DNA from: Sulfurimonadaceae bacterium
GTDB taxonomy: Bacteria > Campylobacterota > Campylobacteria > Campylobacterales > Sulfurimonadaceae
NCBI GenBank assembly: GCA_016744905.1
Contig: JADGDM010000010.1
Coordinates: forward strand, 1 to 56,070
Reading direction: 5' to 3'
DNA: 56,070 nucleotides
Position 1 is the first letter of the stretch; each line of letters begins with the position of its first letter. Below are positions 16,752-25,459 of this stretch, piece after piece. Under the pieces are notes generated by a model that was not told where the DNA came from, ran no database searches, and saw nothing but the letters and a program-made list of their open reading frames with translations. The position numbers were made by a program, and so were the translations under genes.

Positions 16752-18437
16752 CTATTGTGGATTTGAGAAAGTGATCTCAAAGACCACGCCATCATCTTGA
16801 TTGTACGCTTGAAGAGTACCATTGTTATGATCTTCAATCATAATCTTTGACATGTACAGCCCCAGTCCCGTTCCATTTTTTTCATCCTTAGTACTAAAGT
16901 AAGGATCGAAAATTTTATCGATAACATCTGTTGGAATTCCACCACCGTTATCTTTAAGAACAATACTAAAGGTATCTGCTTCTCTTTTTGTTTCAATCAA
17001 AATTTGAGCGTTTTCTATCTCTGCATCGACAAAATTATCTTCTGAGTTTTTCAAGATATTTAAGATGACTTGTAAAATTTCATTGTGAAAAAGTGGCAGG
17101 GACTCATCTGTTTTAAAATCTTTTATGATGGATATATTTTTATCATTGAGTGAGGTTTGAACAATTTTTAGCGCTTTTTCTATAGGGGCATTAATGAGTG
17201 TCATCTCTGCATTTTTATTGGGCTTAAAGAAGTTTCTAAAGTCATCAATAGTCATAGATAAGATATGTACATATTCAGTAACATCTTTAACCTTGTTGTT
17301 AAGATAGATCAAAAATTTCTCACGCTCTTGCACATCATCTAAATCATACTCATTACTTAGAAGACTCAGTTCTACATCTATAGTCGCACTACTAATAGCA
17401 CCAAGAGGCTGTCTCCACTGATGGGCAATCATACTGAGCATCTCACCCATCTGTGCCAAACGACTCTGTTGCTGGATGATTTTCTCTCTTTGATGTGTCT
17501 CTTCTATGGCTTCTTGAATCCTCTTCTCTAGGTTTTGATTGAGTTCATACAGTGCCAACTCGGTATTTTTACGATTGCTGATATCACGACTGATAACATG
17601 TAAAAGATTTTTTCCATCAACTTCGATTTTATTAATGGTGATTTCTGCCCAAAATTCCTCGCCATTGGCGCGTTTGTAGACCCACTCCAAATTATGTTGC
17701 CCTTCTTTAAGCGCAAGCAACATCATTTTTGAAGCTTTCTCACTACTGAGTGCACCATCTGGCTGATACTTAGGTGAGAGATCATCAGGATACATATCTA
17801 AAAGTGTATCACTGTCTCCACACTTTAACATGCGAACTAATGTCTTATTACACTTGATAAACTTTCCATCTTCGATGATCAAAATACCATCAGAAGAATT
17901 TTCAAATATATTTTCAAGAAATACTTTCTGTTCTAATAGTGCCTTTGATTGAGCATTTTTATTACGTTGTAAGGCATAAAGTACCACAGAGATAAGAATA
18001 TATTCTAAATTGATGGCAAGCATATCCATATTGGTATAAGAGCTGTGTAGTTGCCCTAGATGATAGAGAATATTGGCACTGAGTAGGAGTGAGATATTAA
18101 CATAGCTGATGATGCTGTAACGTTTAAGTGAATAGGCCACTACAGGAAACAGAAGTATCCACTCTAGCAGTAGCGTATCAATATCTGACCAGATTATAAA
18201 GTTGAGATTATGTAAGTAAAAGAAAAATACATAGAGTGTAGATGCGGTAAAAAAGTTAATTTTATTGAAATGAAAAAGTAAAAATAAGATGAAATAGACA
18301 GTGCTGACCCCAATGAGTGCCAAGGTAAAAGGAACTGAAATGGGATAAATATCAGGCAGTGCTAAAGTGGTAAATAATACTCCAAAGAGCATAAAGGACT
18401 TAAGGATTTTGTGATCAAAGGTACTGAGTTTGGTCAT
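16752..18437 (-). CDS. PAS-domain membrane histidine kinase
   Basis: Sensor kinase of 561 residues with about six N-terminal transmembrane helices (residues 1-155), a PAS domain (from about 165, DGILIIEDGK), a short coiled linker, a HisKA domain with the phospho-acceptor in AHQWRQPL, and a C-terminal ATPase (NxxxN region, DNGGGI, GTGLGLYMSK). The small extracytoplasmic loops suggest it senses a membrane or lipid-soluble signal. No response regulator is adjacent. It follows pgeF by 2 bp, so the two are cotranscribed, and its stop abuts the convergent cytochrome gene with no gap. Confidence 0.9.
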   Translation of the reverse strand: MTKLSTFDHKILKSFMLFGVLFTTLALPDIYPISVPFTLALIGVSTVYFILFLLFHFNKINFFTASTLYVFFFYLHNLNFIIWSDIDTLLLEWILLFPVVAYSLKRYSIISYVNISLLLSANILYHLGQLHSSYTNMDMLAINLEYILISVVLYALQRNKNAQSKALLEQKVFLENIFENSSDGILIIEDGKFIKCNKTLVRMLKCGDSDTLLDMYPDDLSPKYQPDGALSSEKASKMMLLALKEGQHNLEWVYKRANGEEFWAEITINKIEVDGKNLLHVISRDISNRKNTELALYELNQNLEKRIQEAIEETHQREKIIQQQSRLAQMGEMLSMIAHQWRQPLGAISSATIDVELSLLSNEYDLDDVQEREKFLIYLNNKVKDVTEYVHILSMTIDDFRNFFKPNKNAEMTLINAPIEKALKIVQTSLNDKNISIIKDFKTDESLPLFHNEILQVILNILKNSEDNFVDAEIENAQILIETKREADTFSIVLKDNGGGIPTDVIDKIFDPYFSTKDEKNGTGLGLYMSKIMIEDHNNGTLQAYNQDDGVVFEITFSNPQ

Positions 18438-18439
18438 GG

Positions 18440-19198
18440 TTAATCTTTTAACATCAATATTCCGGCATTACGTCCCGTGGTTTGATTGTCTGCTCGGTAT
18501 GAAAAGTAGGTGTCATTTTGACAAGCACTACAAATTTCTAAGCTCTCTATATTCTCTTTTTTAACGCCGAGCTGTTCAAGTTGGCTTAGGATGATGGAGG
18601 GCACGTTTAAGTATGTTTTTTCATCTCTAAACTCCAGCGCACTGGCATATTCAGTTTTTTCTATTGTCTTGGCTAAGTCTTCTCCTATTTCATAACAACA
18701 GACATGAATAGACGGACCTAAAACAATAACCAAGTTCTCTGCTTGAGAGTTAAAATGTGTATTCAATGCTTCAACGGTGTTTTTAACAATATTGTTAAGT
18801 GCACCTTCTCGTCCTGCATGAACAACAGCAATGGTTTTTTCTGTATCATCATAGATAAGAATTGGCACACAGTCTGCGGTCATGACCATAAGAGGTTTGT
18901 TTAAGATGTTGGTGATTAAGGCATCACACTCAGGAGGATTTTCAAAGTTGTCATTTTCACTCACCAAGTGTACTTTTGTCGAATGAATTTGTCTCATATG
19001 GACTAAATTTGCGGGATTGTAACGTAGAGGGCGCGCCAACATTCTGTGATTGCGTAAGACATCCTCTTCTTTGTCCCCTACATGAAAGGCAAGATTGTTA
19101 CTCTCATAAGGTTTTTGACTTCTACCACCTTCACGTGTGGTGAAAACGGAGGTTAAGTTTGTATATTTACTTAATAAGTTTTGATGTTGATTCTTCAT
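18440..19198 (-). CDS. pgeF: Peptidoglycan editing factor / laccase-domain protein
   Basis: DUF152 (multi-copper-polyphenol-oxidase-like) family, known in E. coli as YfiH/PgeF, which removes wrongly incorporated serine from peptidoglycan stems and has purine-nucleoside activity in relatives. Key blocks are TREGG, MRQIHS, the TADCVP cysteine, VHAGREG histidine and CCYEIG. The 252-residue length is normal. It lies immediately upstream of the histidine kinase on the same strand. The start lacks a ribosome site but lies 7 bases from a TATAAT box (19211-19206), suggesting a leaderless transcript. Confidence 0.92.
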   Translation of the reverse strand: MKNQHQNLLSKYTNLTSVFTTREGGRSQKPYESNNLAFHVGDKEEDVLRNHRMLARPLRYNPANLVHMRQIHSTKVHLVSENDNFENPPECDALITNILNKPLMVMTADCVPILIYDDTEKTIAVVHAGREGALNNIVKNTVEALNTHFNSQAENLVIVLGPSIHVCCYEIGEDLAKTIEKTEYASALEFRDEKTYLNVPSIILSQLEQLGVKKENIESLEICSACQNDTYFSYRADNQTTGRNAGILMLKD

Positions 19199-19205
19199 AA
19201 AGTTT

Positions 19206-19211
19206 ATTATA
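19206..19211 (-). promoter_or_regulatory. -10 box of pgeF, possibly leaderless
   Basis: TATAAT on the minus strand, followed by seven bases and the pgeF ATG. No Shine-Dalgarno sequence fits between them, so transcription would start at or within a base or two of the start codon. The whole pgeF/ovoA divergent gap is only 39 bp. Confidence 0.55.
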
Positions 19212-19237
19212 GTAGAATTTGCTCAAGAGGAGCTAAT

Positions 19238-21343
19238 GTGATTGAAAAACAGATGATGTCAATAAACTTAGATGGTAAAAGTGTAGAAGAGAAACGCCGT
19301 GAAATACGTCGCTATTTTAATAACTCTTCTCGTACTTTTGAAAAACTGTTTGAATGTTTTAGAGATGAGGATGTTTTTTATGAACAGCCAGAATCAACAC
19401 GCCATCCTTTGATGTTTTACTTTGGTCACACGGCCGCTTTTTTTATTAATAAACTTATGGTTGCCAATGTTATAGATAAACGTATCAATGCTGAGTATGA
19501 AAATACCTTTGCAGTGGGCGTGGATGAGATGCGTTGGGATGACCTTGAGAAGATTCACTACAAGTGGCCCAGTGTAGATGAGGCAAAAGCGTATCGCGCT
19601 AAGGTGCGAAAACTGGTTGAAGAACTTATAGAAACGCTACCACTTACCCTTCCTATTAAACAAGAAGACCCGATGTGGATTATTTTGATGGGAATTGAGC
19701 ATGAGCGTATTCACATTGAAACTTCAAGTGTCCTTCATCGTCAACTCCCTTTAGAGATGGCAAAACCACATAAAGACTTTCCTGTTTTTAGTGGAGATAT
19801 TAGTGCACATCGTAATTCGATGGTGAGTATTGAGGGTAAAATAATCTCTCTTGGAAAAGATGAAAATCATCATCTTTATGGTTGGGATAATGAGTACGGG
19901 GTTAAAACGGTAGACGTTAAAGATTTTCAGACTTCAAAATATCTTATCAGCAATGGTGACTTTTTACGATTTGTGCAAGCGGGTGGATATAAAGATACCC
20001 GTTTTTGGGATGAAGAAGGCTTAGACTTCTTAAAAGAAGAGAAGGTAGAGCATCCTCCATTTTGGGTAAAACAGAGAAATGGTAGTTTTAAAATACGTGA
20101 GATGTTGGAAGAGATGCCTTTTAATCCTGCCCTACCTGTTGAAGTAAATTATCTTGAAGCCAAGGCGTATACAAAATTTTTAAGTTTAAAAGAGAAAAAA
20201 CATATACGACTACCAAGTGAGGCAGAGTGGATGCTTCTTTATGAGCGCGCTGGCTTAGAAGACGTACCAGCTTTTAATGTAAAAAAAGCAAATATCAACT
20301 TAGAAAAATACGCATCATCATGTCCGGTGGATACTTTTGACTTTGATGATATTTATGATGTAGTAGGAAATGTTTGGCAGTGGACTGAAAGTCACATGGA
20401 AGGCTATGATGGTTTTAAATATCATCCTGCTTATGATGACTTTTCGATTCCCTGTTTTGATGCCAAACACAACTTAATAAAAGGTGGATCATGGGCAAGT
20501 ACGGGTAATGAAATTACCAAGTATGCGCGCTACGCCTTTAGAAGACACTTTTACCAGCACGCTGGATTTAGAACCGTTATAGGAGACGATTTGAAAGATA
20601 ATAATGATAATATTTACGAGACAGATACCTTAGTTTCACAGTACTGTGAATTTCAATATGGAGATACACACTTTGGTGTAGAAAACTTTGCGGCCGCTTG
20701 TGCGCAAAAAGCAATCATGTATATGGGTGAGCACAAAATGAGTAGTGCGCTTGATTTAGGTTGTGCAACAGGACGTACAAGTTTCGAACTCGCTCGTCAC
20801 TTTGATAAGGTCACGGGGATTGATTTCTCTGCGCGCTTTGTTCAAGTCGGTGCTGAGATGCAGCGTGATGGTGTGATTCACTACATGCGTCAAGAAGAGG
20901 GAGCTTTATCGTCTAAACAAGAGAGAACACTCAGCGCGCTGGGTCTTGAAGATACGGCCTCTAAAGTAGACTTCTGGCAAGGTGATGCGTGTAATCTAAA
21001 AGAACACTTTAGCGGTTATGATCTTCTATTGGCAACAAATTTAATAGACAGACTTTATAATCCGATGCTCTTTTTAGATGATGTGGCAGAACGACTTAAT
21101 GAAGGGGGATTATTGATTTTAACCTCTCCGTATACTTGGCTTGAAGAGTACACTAAAAAAGAACTTTGGTTGGGTGGATATATGGAAGATGGTGTAGAAG
21201 TCTCTACTCTTGATGGTCTAAAGTTTGCATTGGCAGAGTCTTTTGAATTGGTGGCAACAGAGGATGTTCCTTTTGTTATCTCAGAGACCCCAAGAAAATT
21301 CCAACATACACTGGCTCAGATGAGTGTTTGGCGTAAAAAATAG
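19238..21343 (+). CDS. ovoA: 5-histidylcysteine sulfoxide synthase / methyltransferase OvoA
   Basis: Bifunctional ovothiol enzyme. It joins cysteine and histidine with O2 on a non-haem iron, and its C-terminal domain later N-methylates 5-thiohistidine. 701 residues: a DinB-like N-domain with HTAAFF and HERIH (H155 and H159) supplying iron ligands, an FGE-sulfatase-like middle domain (GNVWQWTE, KGGSWAS, RYAFRRHF), and an SAM methyltransferase domain with DLGCATGRT at about 506. GTG 19238 is chosen because AAGAGGAG lies 5 bases upstream. It is 1 bp overlapped with the PLP enzyme that follows. Confidence 0.92.
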   Translation: MIEKQMMSINLDGKSVEEKRREIRRYFNNSSRTFEKLFECFRDEDVFYEQPESTRHPLMFYFGHTAAFFINKLMVANVIDKRINAEYENTFAVGVDEMRWDDLEKIHYKWPSVDEAKAYRAKVRKLVEELIETLPLTLPIKQEDPMWIILMGIEHERIHIETSSVLHRQLPLEMAKPHKDFPVFSGDISAHRNSMVSIEGKIISLGKDENHHLYGWDNEYGVKTVDVKDFQTSKYLISNGDFLRFVQAGGYKDTRFWDEEGLDFLKEEKVEHPPFWVKQRNGSFKIREMLEEMPFNPALPVEVNYLEAKAYTKFLSLKEKKHIRLPSEAEWMLLYERAGLEDVPAFNVKKANINLEKYASSCPVDTFDFDDIYDVVGNVWQWTESHMEGYDGFKYHPAYDDFSIPCFDAKHNLIKGGSWASTGNEITKYARYAFRRHFYQHAGFRTVIGDDLKDNNDNIYETDTLVSQYCEFQYGDTHFGVENFAAACAQKAIMYMGEHKMSSALDLGCATGRTSFELARHFDKVTGIDFSARFVQVGAEMQRDGVIHYMRQEEGALSSKQERTLSALGLEDTASKVDFWQGDACNLKEHFSGYDLLLATNLIDRLYNPMLFLDDVAERLNEGGLLILTSPYTWLEEYTKKELWLGGYMEDGVEVSTLDGLKFALAESFELVATEDVPFVISETPRKFQHTLAQMSVWRKK

Positions 21344-22527
21344 TGAGCTATAATTTTAACGAGCAGTGCCAGCGCGCTGACTCTAAAGCGGAGAAGTATC
21401 GCTTAAGAGAGGAACTTTTTGGAACCGAGGATGTCTTACCTATGTGGGTAGCAGATATGGATCTTAAAACGCCTCAATTTGTTGTTGACGCAGTAAGTCA
21501 ACGCGCACAAGAAGGCACCTATGGTTACGAGATGTACGATGAAAAAGCCAAACTTGCTCAAATACAGTGGATGAAAAAACGTCATAACTTTACATTTGAA
21601 ATTGATGATCTGTTTTATTCTCACTCCGTGGTAGCGTCTATGAATGTTGCGATTCAAGCCTTTAGTGAAGAGGGTGACAAGATAATTGTGCAAACCCCTG
21701 TCTACTCTCCTTTTTTTAAAAGTGTTAAAAATAATAAAAGAGAAGTATTGCTTAATCCTCTTAAAAAAGATGAAAATGGCGAGTACACGTTTGACTTTGA
21801 TGATTTAGAATCTAAGATAGATGATAAGACAAAACTGCTTCTTTTATGTTCTCCACACAATCCTGTTGGACGTGTTTGGCGCCATGAGGAACTGGAACGT
21901 CTTGGTGAAATCTGTCTCAAACACAATATCATTGTTTTTGCGGATGAGATACATTCCGACCTACTTATTGGTGGTGTGAAACATACGCCATTTGCTACGC
22001 TTTCAACGCAGCTTAACGCGCTGTGTATCACCGCTATTGGTGTGGGCAAAACATTTAACCTTGCAGGAATTGCGAGTTCCAATGTGGTTATTCAAGACGA
22101 GGTGCTTAAAAAACGTTTTGATGAGGTGTATGAGAGTATTCACTTTGCTCAAGGTAATATTTTTGCGCACGCAGCCATACAAAGTGCTTATAGTGAAGGT
22201 AGTCTTTGGGTTGATGAACTTTTAGTGCATCTTGAAGATAATTTTAAAGCGTTGAGTGAGATGCTTTTAAAACATGAAAATAGTATTCGTTTTATGATTC
22301 CTCAAGGAACATATCTTGCCTGGTTGGACTGTTCAGCCTTAAATATGCGAGACAGTGAGCTTCGTGAGTTTTTTGTTAAAGAGGCACGTTTAGGACTCAG
22401 TCCTGGTCTCTCTTTTGGAAAAGAGGGCAGTCAATATATGCGTATCAATTGTGCCGTTTCCAGTGATATGATGCATGAAGCGGTATTAAGATTAGACAGC
22501 GCACTGAGAGGGAGAACAGATGGTTAA
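21343..22527 (+). CDS. ovoB: PLP-dependent C-S lyase of MalY/PatB type, candidate OvoB
   Basis: Fold-type I PLP enzyme of 394 residues. HNPVGR and DEIHSD are typical, and the PLP lysine is K236 in GVGKTFNLAG. Relatives are annotated cystathionine beta-lyase (MalY/PatB). OvoB, the lyase that cleaves the sulfoxide made by OvoA to 5-thiohistidine, belongs to this class, and the direct coupling to ovoA (TAG stop sharing its G with a GTG start) makes that the best call. It may also have general cysteine desulfhydrase or beta-lyase activity. There is no separate ribosome site, so it depends on translation of ovoA. Confidence 0.85.
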   Translation: MSYNFNEQCQRADSKAEKYRLREELFGTEDVLPMWVADMDLKTPQFVVDAVSQRAQEGTYGYEMYDEKAKLAQIQWMKKRHNFTFEIDDLFYSHSVVASMNVAIQAFSEEGDKIIVQTPVYSPFFKSVKNNKREVLLNPLKKDENGEYTFDFDDLESKIDDKTKLLLLCSPHNPVGRVWRHEELERLGEICLKHNIIVFADEIHSDLLIGGVKHTPFATLSTQLNALCITAIGVGKTFNLAGIASSNVVIQDEVLKKRFDEVYESIHFAQGNIFAHAAIQSAYSEGSLWVDELLVHLEDNFKALSEMLLKHENSIRFMIPQGTYLAWLDCSALNMRDSELREFFVKEARLGLSPGLSFGKEGSQYMRINCAVSSDMMHEAVLRLDSALRGRTDG

Positions 22528-22759
22528 AATTAATTTTGATAAATTTAAAGAGTTCAAAGCTTATTTGAGTCCTGAACAGAAAAAAGATAACTTTTTATCT
22601 TTAATCAGCTTTTTGAGAAAAGAGTATAGACTGTACACTATTGATGATATCTATGAGACACTTTTAGAAGATGATCTGGGAACAGCGATGATGGAAAAAA
22701 GAGAGATAAAATCTATTAAAGATTTTGAAATGTTTGTATTTAAAAGTCAGAAAAAGTAG
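22520..22759 (+). CDS. Small hypothetical protein at the end of the ovothiol operon
   Basis: 79 residues, charged and probably soluble and helical, beginning MVKINFDKFKEFK; no family recognised. It starts 8 bp inside the preceding lyase gene with GGGAG just upstream, so it is clearly part of the operon. Its stop lies inside a terminator hairpin. Its partner role, if any, in ovothiol metabolism is unknown. Confidence 0.7.
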   Translation: MVKINFDKFKEFKAYLSPEQKKDNFLSLISFLRKEYRLYTIDDIYETLLEDDLGTAMMEKREIKSIKDFEMFVFKSQKK

Positions 22760-22777
22760 AGGAAACTCTCTACTTTT
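22752..22777. terminator. Bidirectional terminator with perfect 10-bp stem
   Basis: AAAAGTAGAG pairs exactly with CTCTACTTTT around a GAAACT loop. It includes the stop codons of both convergent genes (plus-strand small gene and minus-strand thioredoxin-like gene). Each strand ends in a T-run, so it should terminate in both directions. Confidence 0.85.
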
Positions 22778-23159
22778 CGTTAACTACTGATTTGAGTTTT
22801 TTCATCATACCCATAACATTTGATCCACCAACCTTAACTTCTAATGTCTTTTTTGCGGAGCTGTCTAAAAAGTAAAATGTCGGTGTTCCGAAAACATCAT
22901 ACCCATCATGTCCATCCATCTCAATATCTTGTTCAATAGCCACAAAGTGTTTGTTTACGTACTCAGAAACTTCTTTATCGGGAAAGACATCTGCTTTCAT
23001 CATGTTACAGACGTGACAGTTCGTACCTGTAAAAACCAACATAATCAACTTGTTTTCAGCCTTAGCCCGTGCTAAACCTTCATCATAATCCTCTGTCCAG
23101 TTGATATCTGCAAGAAGTGTGGTACCCATCAGTAGTAGTGAAAGTAATAATTTTTTCAT
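22770..23159 (-). CDS. Periplasmic thioredoxin-fold protein with CHVC site
   Basis: 129 residues with a 17-residue signal peptide (ends LLAD). The mature protein is a thioredoxin-like domain with the redox motif CHVC in TGTNCHVCNMM and a cis-proline in FGTPTFYF. It resembles the DUF255/SoxW/thiol-reductase group rather than classical thioredoxin. Likely a periplasmic reductant for haem maturation or exported thiols. It has its own ribosome site and is separated from the next plus-strand gene by 184 bp that holds AT-rich promoter-like sequence only. Confidence 0.82.
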   Translation of the reverse strand: MKKLLLSLLLMGTTLLADINWTEDYDEGLARAKAENKLIMLVFTGTNCHVCNMMKADVFPDKEVSEYVNKHFVAIEQDIEMDGHDGYDVFGTPTFYFLDSSAKKTLEVKVGGSNVMGMMKKLKSVVNEK

Positions 23160-23343
23160 TAATGTCCTTTATTGTTGGATGAATTATACTACAAAAGGGT
23201 AACGAGATTAGGAATGAGTGATACATAACAAGAGTGAAACATTTTTAAAACCTCTGTATTACAAGGATATGACTTTTAAAGTGATACAATTAGACATGAC
23301 TTAGTAATTTAATGAGTCAAAATTTAATATCATAAGGATTAAT

Positions 23344-23634
23344 ATGGCAAAAGTATTAAAGAAAAAAACAATCAAGTCTGTTGCTAAAAAAGCGACTAAA
23401 AAACTGGTAAAAAAAGGGAATCTTGCAAAAGGTAAACTTAAAACTGCGGTTAAAAAAACTGTAAAAGCAGTGGCTAAAAAGAAACCAACTGCTAAAAAAA
23501 CAGTCGTAAAAGCAGCTAAAAAAACAGCTAAAAAAATGACAAAAAAAGTAACTGTTAAAAAAGCACCAAAAAAAGTTACAGCTAAAAAAGTAGTCGCTAA
23601 AAAAACTGCACCTAAAAAAGCAGCAAAAAAATAA
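23344..23634 (+). CDS. Lysine/alanine-rich histone H1-like protein
   Basis: 96 residues made almost only of Lys, Ala, Thr, Val and Pro in KKA/AKK/KKT repeats, like the tail of eukaryotic histone H1 and bacterial Hc1/AlgP-type proteins. It would be strongly basic and disordered and should bind DNA or RNA without sequence specificity. AAGGATTAAT precedes the ATG. The frame is a genuine gene rather than low-complexity noise because it starts with a ribosome site and is free of stops on one frame only. It has no close functional partner nearby. Confidence 0.8.
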   Translation: MAKVLKKKTIKSVAKKATKKLVKKGNLAKGKLKTAVKKTVKAVAKKKPTAKKTVVKAAKKTAKKMTKKVTVKKAPKKVTAKKVVAKKTAPKKAAKK

Positions 23635-23640
23635 TTTTAA

Positions 23641-23660
23641 ATTGCTCTAGCTAGGGCAGT
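23641..23660 (+). terminator. Hairpin after the H1-like gene
   Basis: ATTGCTCT and AGGGCAGT can form an 8-bp stem (two G-T wobbles in RNA) with an AGCT loop. The sequence after it is not T-rich, so termination strength is doubtful. It lies between the H1-like gene and the convergent membrane-protein gene. Confidence 0.35.
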
Positions 23661-24056
23661 TTAAAAAAACCAACCCTCTTCCTCTTCTCCCGTACAAATC
23701 TTTTTAGATGTTTCAACAAATTCATTCAAATCTTTATCTGCACCTTTTTCTAAAGCAAGATACGATTTTAAATTGTATTCTTTAAAAATTTTATCATCTA
23801 AACAATCACACAGCGTCGTATTGTACTCGCTCACGCAGCGCGCTTGAAGTTCTGCTTTATCTCTGTCTTGCCAAGTAAAGTATTTATTATAAAAAGGAAC
23901 CGCTGCCCAGATAAAAAAACCAAATGTTAAAACGATGTTGATAACATATTCACGTTTTTTAGTTTCAAAGTATTTTTTTATATCATAAGCAATAAAAATT
24001 AGAAAAGCTATCTCTAAGGCAATGGTAAACCAGTCACTCTCATAAAAATCAAACAT
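23661..24056 (-). CDS. Small membrane protein of unknown function
   Basis: 131 residues with two predicted transmembrane helices (about 10-25 and 38-57), then a soluble acidic tail with four cysteines, three of them in ARCVSEYNTTLCDC and one in KKICTG, that could form disulfides if periplasmic. No family recognised. It is monocistronic. The AGCGCGCT palindrome occurs within it, so it looks native to this genome. Confidence 0.7.
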   Translation of the reverse strand: MFDFYESDWFTIALEIAFLIFIAYDIKKYFETKKREYVINIVLTFGFFIWAAVPFYNKYFTWQDRDKAELQARCVSEYNTTLCDCLDDKIFKEYNLKSYLALEKGADKDLNEFVETSKKICTGEEEEGWFF

Positions 24057-24141
24057 TAGTTTCCTTAAGTATTTAAATATTATTTTAAAAGCGATATCAT
24101 AGTGTAAATTATTAAAATAAAAATTATGAAATGAGATTATT

Positions 24142-25056
24142 ATGGACAGAAATAAATTATTAGGAATGTTATGGGGTGCGTATGTGGCGGATGCTTACGC
24201 TTTAGGGGCACACTGGATATACAACGTTGATGAGATTAAGGACAGCGCGCTGAGCTATGAAGGTTTTAATGATCCATTGACTGAGTATCATAATGATAAA
24301 AAAGCGGGCGAATTTACCCACTATGGTGATCAATCATTATGGCTTTTAGAGTCGATTGCACTTGAAAATGAATTTACATTGAGTCTGTTTAGTGAGCGCT
24401 GGAAAAAGTATATGATCGAATATAATGGCTACCTTGATGGGGCATCGAGTGCGACACTTTTAGGACTTCGTGATGGTAAAGGAGTTTTAGGTTGTGGTTC
24501 TACGTCTAAAGACTTAAGTGTCATCGGACGGATGGCACCACTGATTTACAAATATGCGGACAGTATGGATAAGTTGATTGAAAATGTAAAACTGCATACG
24601 GTATTCACACACATGACAAAAGAGTTGGTTCAAGGTGGTGGATTTTTTACCGAGATTGTTGTCGCAATGCTTTTAGGTGTAGATGTTCAAAAAGCAGTCG
24701 AAGATAGTGCGCAAGGTTATGATGAAAAGATACAGCATTGGGTGAAACTGGGCATCGTCAGTAAGGATTATGATACAAGAGAAGCGATTAAAGATTTTGG
24801 CCAGTCTTGTAGTGTTGAAAATGGCTTTCCTGGTGTGATTCATCTAATTTTAAAGTATGCAGATGATTATAAGGGTGCAATGATTGCTAATGTGAAAGCA
24901 GGTGGTGATAGTGCTGCACGGGGTATGGTTGTGGGCATGATACTGGGTGCCCGTAATGGAGTCGATGCAGTACCAAACGAATGGCGCAATGCGCTAACAC
25001 ACAGTGATGATATAAAAAAACTATTAAAAATTATAGATGAACAAAAATCTAACTAG
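24142..25056 (+). CDS. ADP-ribosylglycohydrolase-family protein
   Basis: 304 residues of the all-helical ARH/DraG superfamily. Metal and substrate motifs are partly recognisable: GAYVADAYALGAHW near the N-terminus, GDQSLWLL near 65, and GGDSAARGMVVGM near the C-terminus, close to the dinuclear-metal GDTDT-like motif. It resembles the crystallin J1/Selenoprotein-J-like branch more than nitrogenase-specific DraG. It may remove ADP-ribose from a protein or nucleic acid; no transferase partner is visible here. It overlaps the yhbP gene by 20 bp. Confidence 0.75.
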   Translation: MDRNKLLGMLWGAYVADAYALGAHWIYNVDEIKDSALSYEGFNDPLTEYHNDKKAGEFTHYGDQSLWLLESIALENEFTLSLFSERWKKYMIEYNGYLDGASSATLLGLRDGKGVLGCGSTSKDLSVIGRMAPLIYKYADSMDKLIENVKLHTVFTHMTKELVQGGGFFTEIVVAMLLGVDVQKAVEDSAQGYDEKIQHWVKLGIVSKDYDTREAIKDFGQSCSVENGFPGVIHLILKYADDYKGAMIANVKAGGDSAARGMVVGMILGARNGVDAVPNEWRNALTHSDDIKKLLKIIDEQKSN

Positions 25057-25459
25057 AATAGAATCATTTATAAATGAGCATCATGTCTTAAGTCTGGCAA
25101 CGATTCAAGATGAGACCCCTCAATGCTCAAATCTCTTTTATGCGTATGATACGCAGACACAGAGTTTTATTGTTGCCAGTGAAGATAAAACGCAACATAT
25201 TAAAAATGTCTTGAACAATCCTAAAGTAGCGGGAACAATAGTTTTAGAAACATCAAGTGTGGGGAAAATTCAAGGTTTACAGTTCAGTGCACAGATGTCT
25301 AAAAGTGAGGATAAAAGAGAATACAATCTCTATATCAAATGTTTTCCTTACGCGCTGGCACTCTCTCCAGTTTTATGGAAAATTGAACTACAGACTATGA
25401 AGTTAACGGATAATAGATTGGGTTTTGGGAAGAAGTTGCTGTGGGAGAGAAAGATTTAA
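25037..25459 (+). CDS. yhbP: YhbP-like split-barrel protein (UPF0306)
   Basis: 140 residues. It aligns from memory with E. coli YhbP: a HVLSLAT start, an EDKTQHIKNV block, a KIQGLQF segment, a CFPYAL segment and the C-terminal TDNRLGFGKKLLW, all in matching order. The fold is the FMN-binding split barrel of the pyridoxamine-phosphate-oxidase superfamily, but its substrate is unknown. It is translationally linked to the upstream glycohydrolase (20-bp overlap) and its last codons overlap the end of the small convergent gene. Confidence 0.85.
   Translation: MNKNLTRIESFINEHHVLSLATIQDETPQCSNLFYAYDTQTQSFIVASEDKTQHIKNVLNNPKVAGTIVLETSSVGKIQGLQFSAQMSKSEDKREYNLYIKCFPYALALSPVLWKIELQTMKLTDNRLGFGKKLLWERKI

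Noticed and set aside
19800-20600. FGE-sulfatase domain as a maturase for the two sulfatases
   Set aside because: The domain is the middle part of OvoA, with its iron-binding N-domain and methyltransferase; such proteins act on histidine and cysteine, not on sulfatase cysteines.
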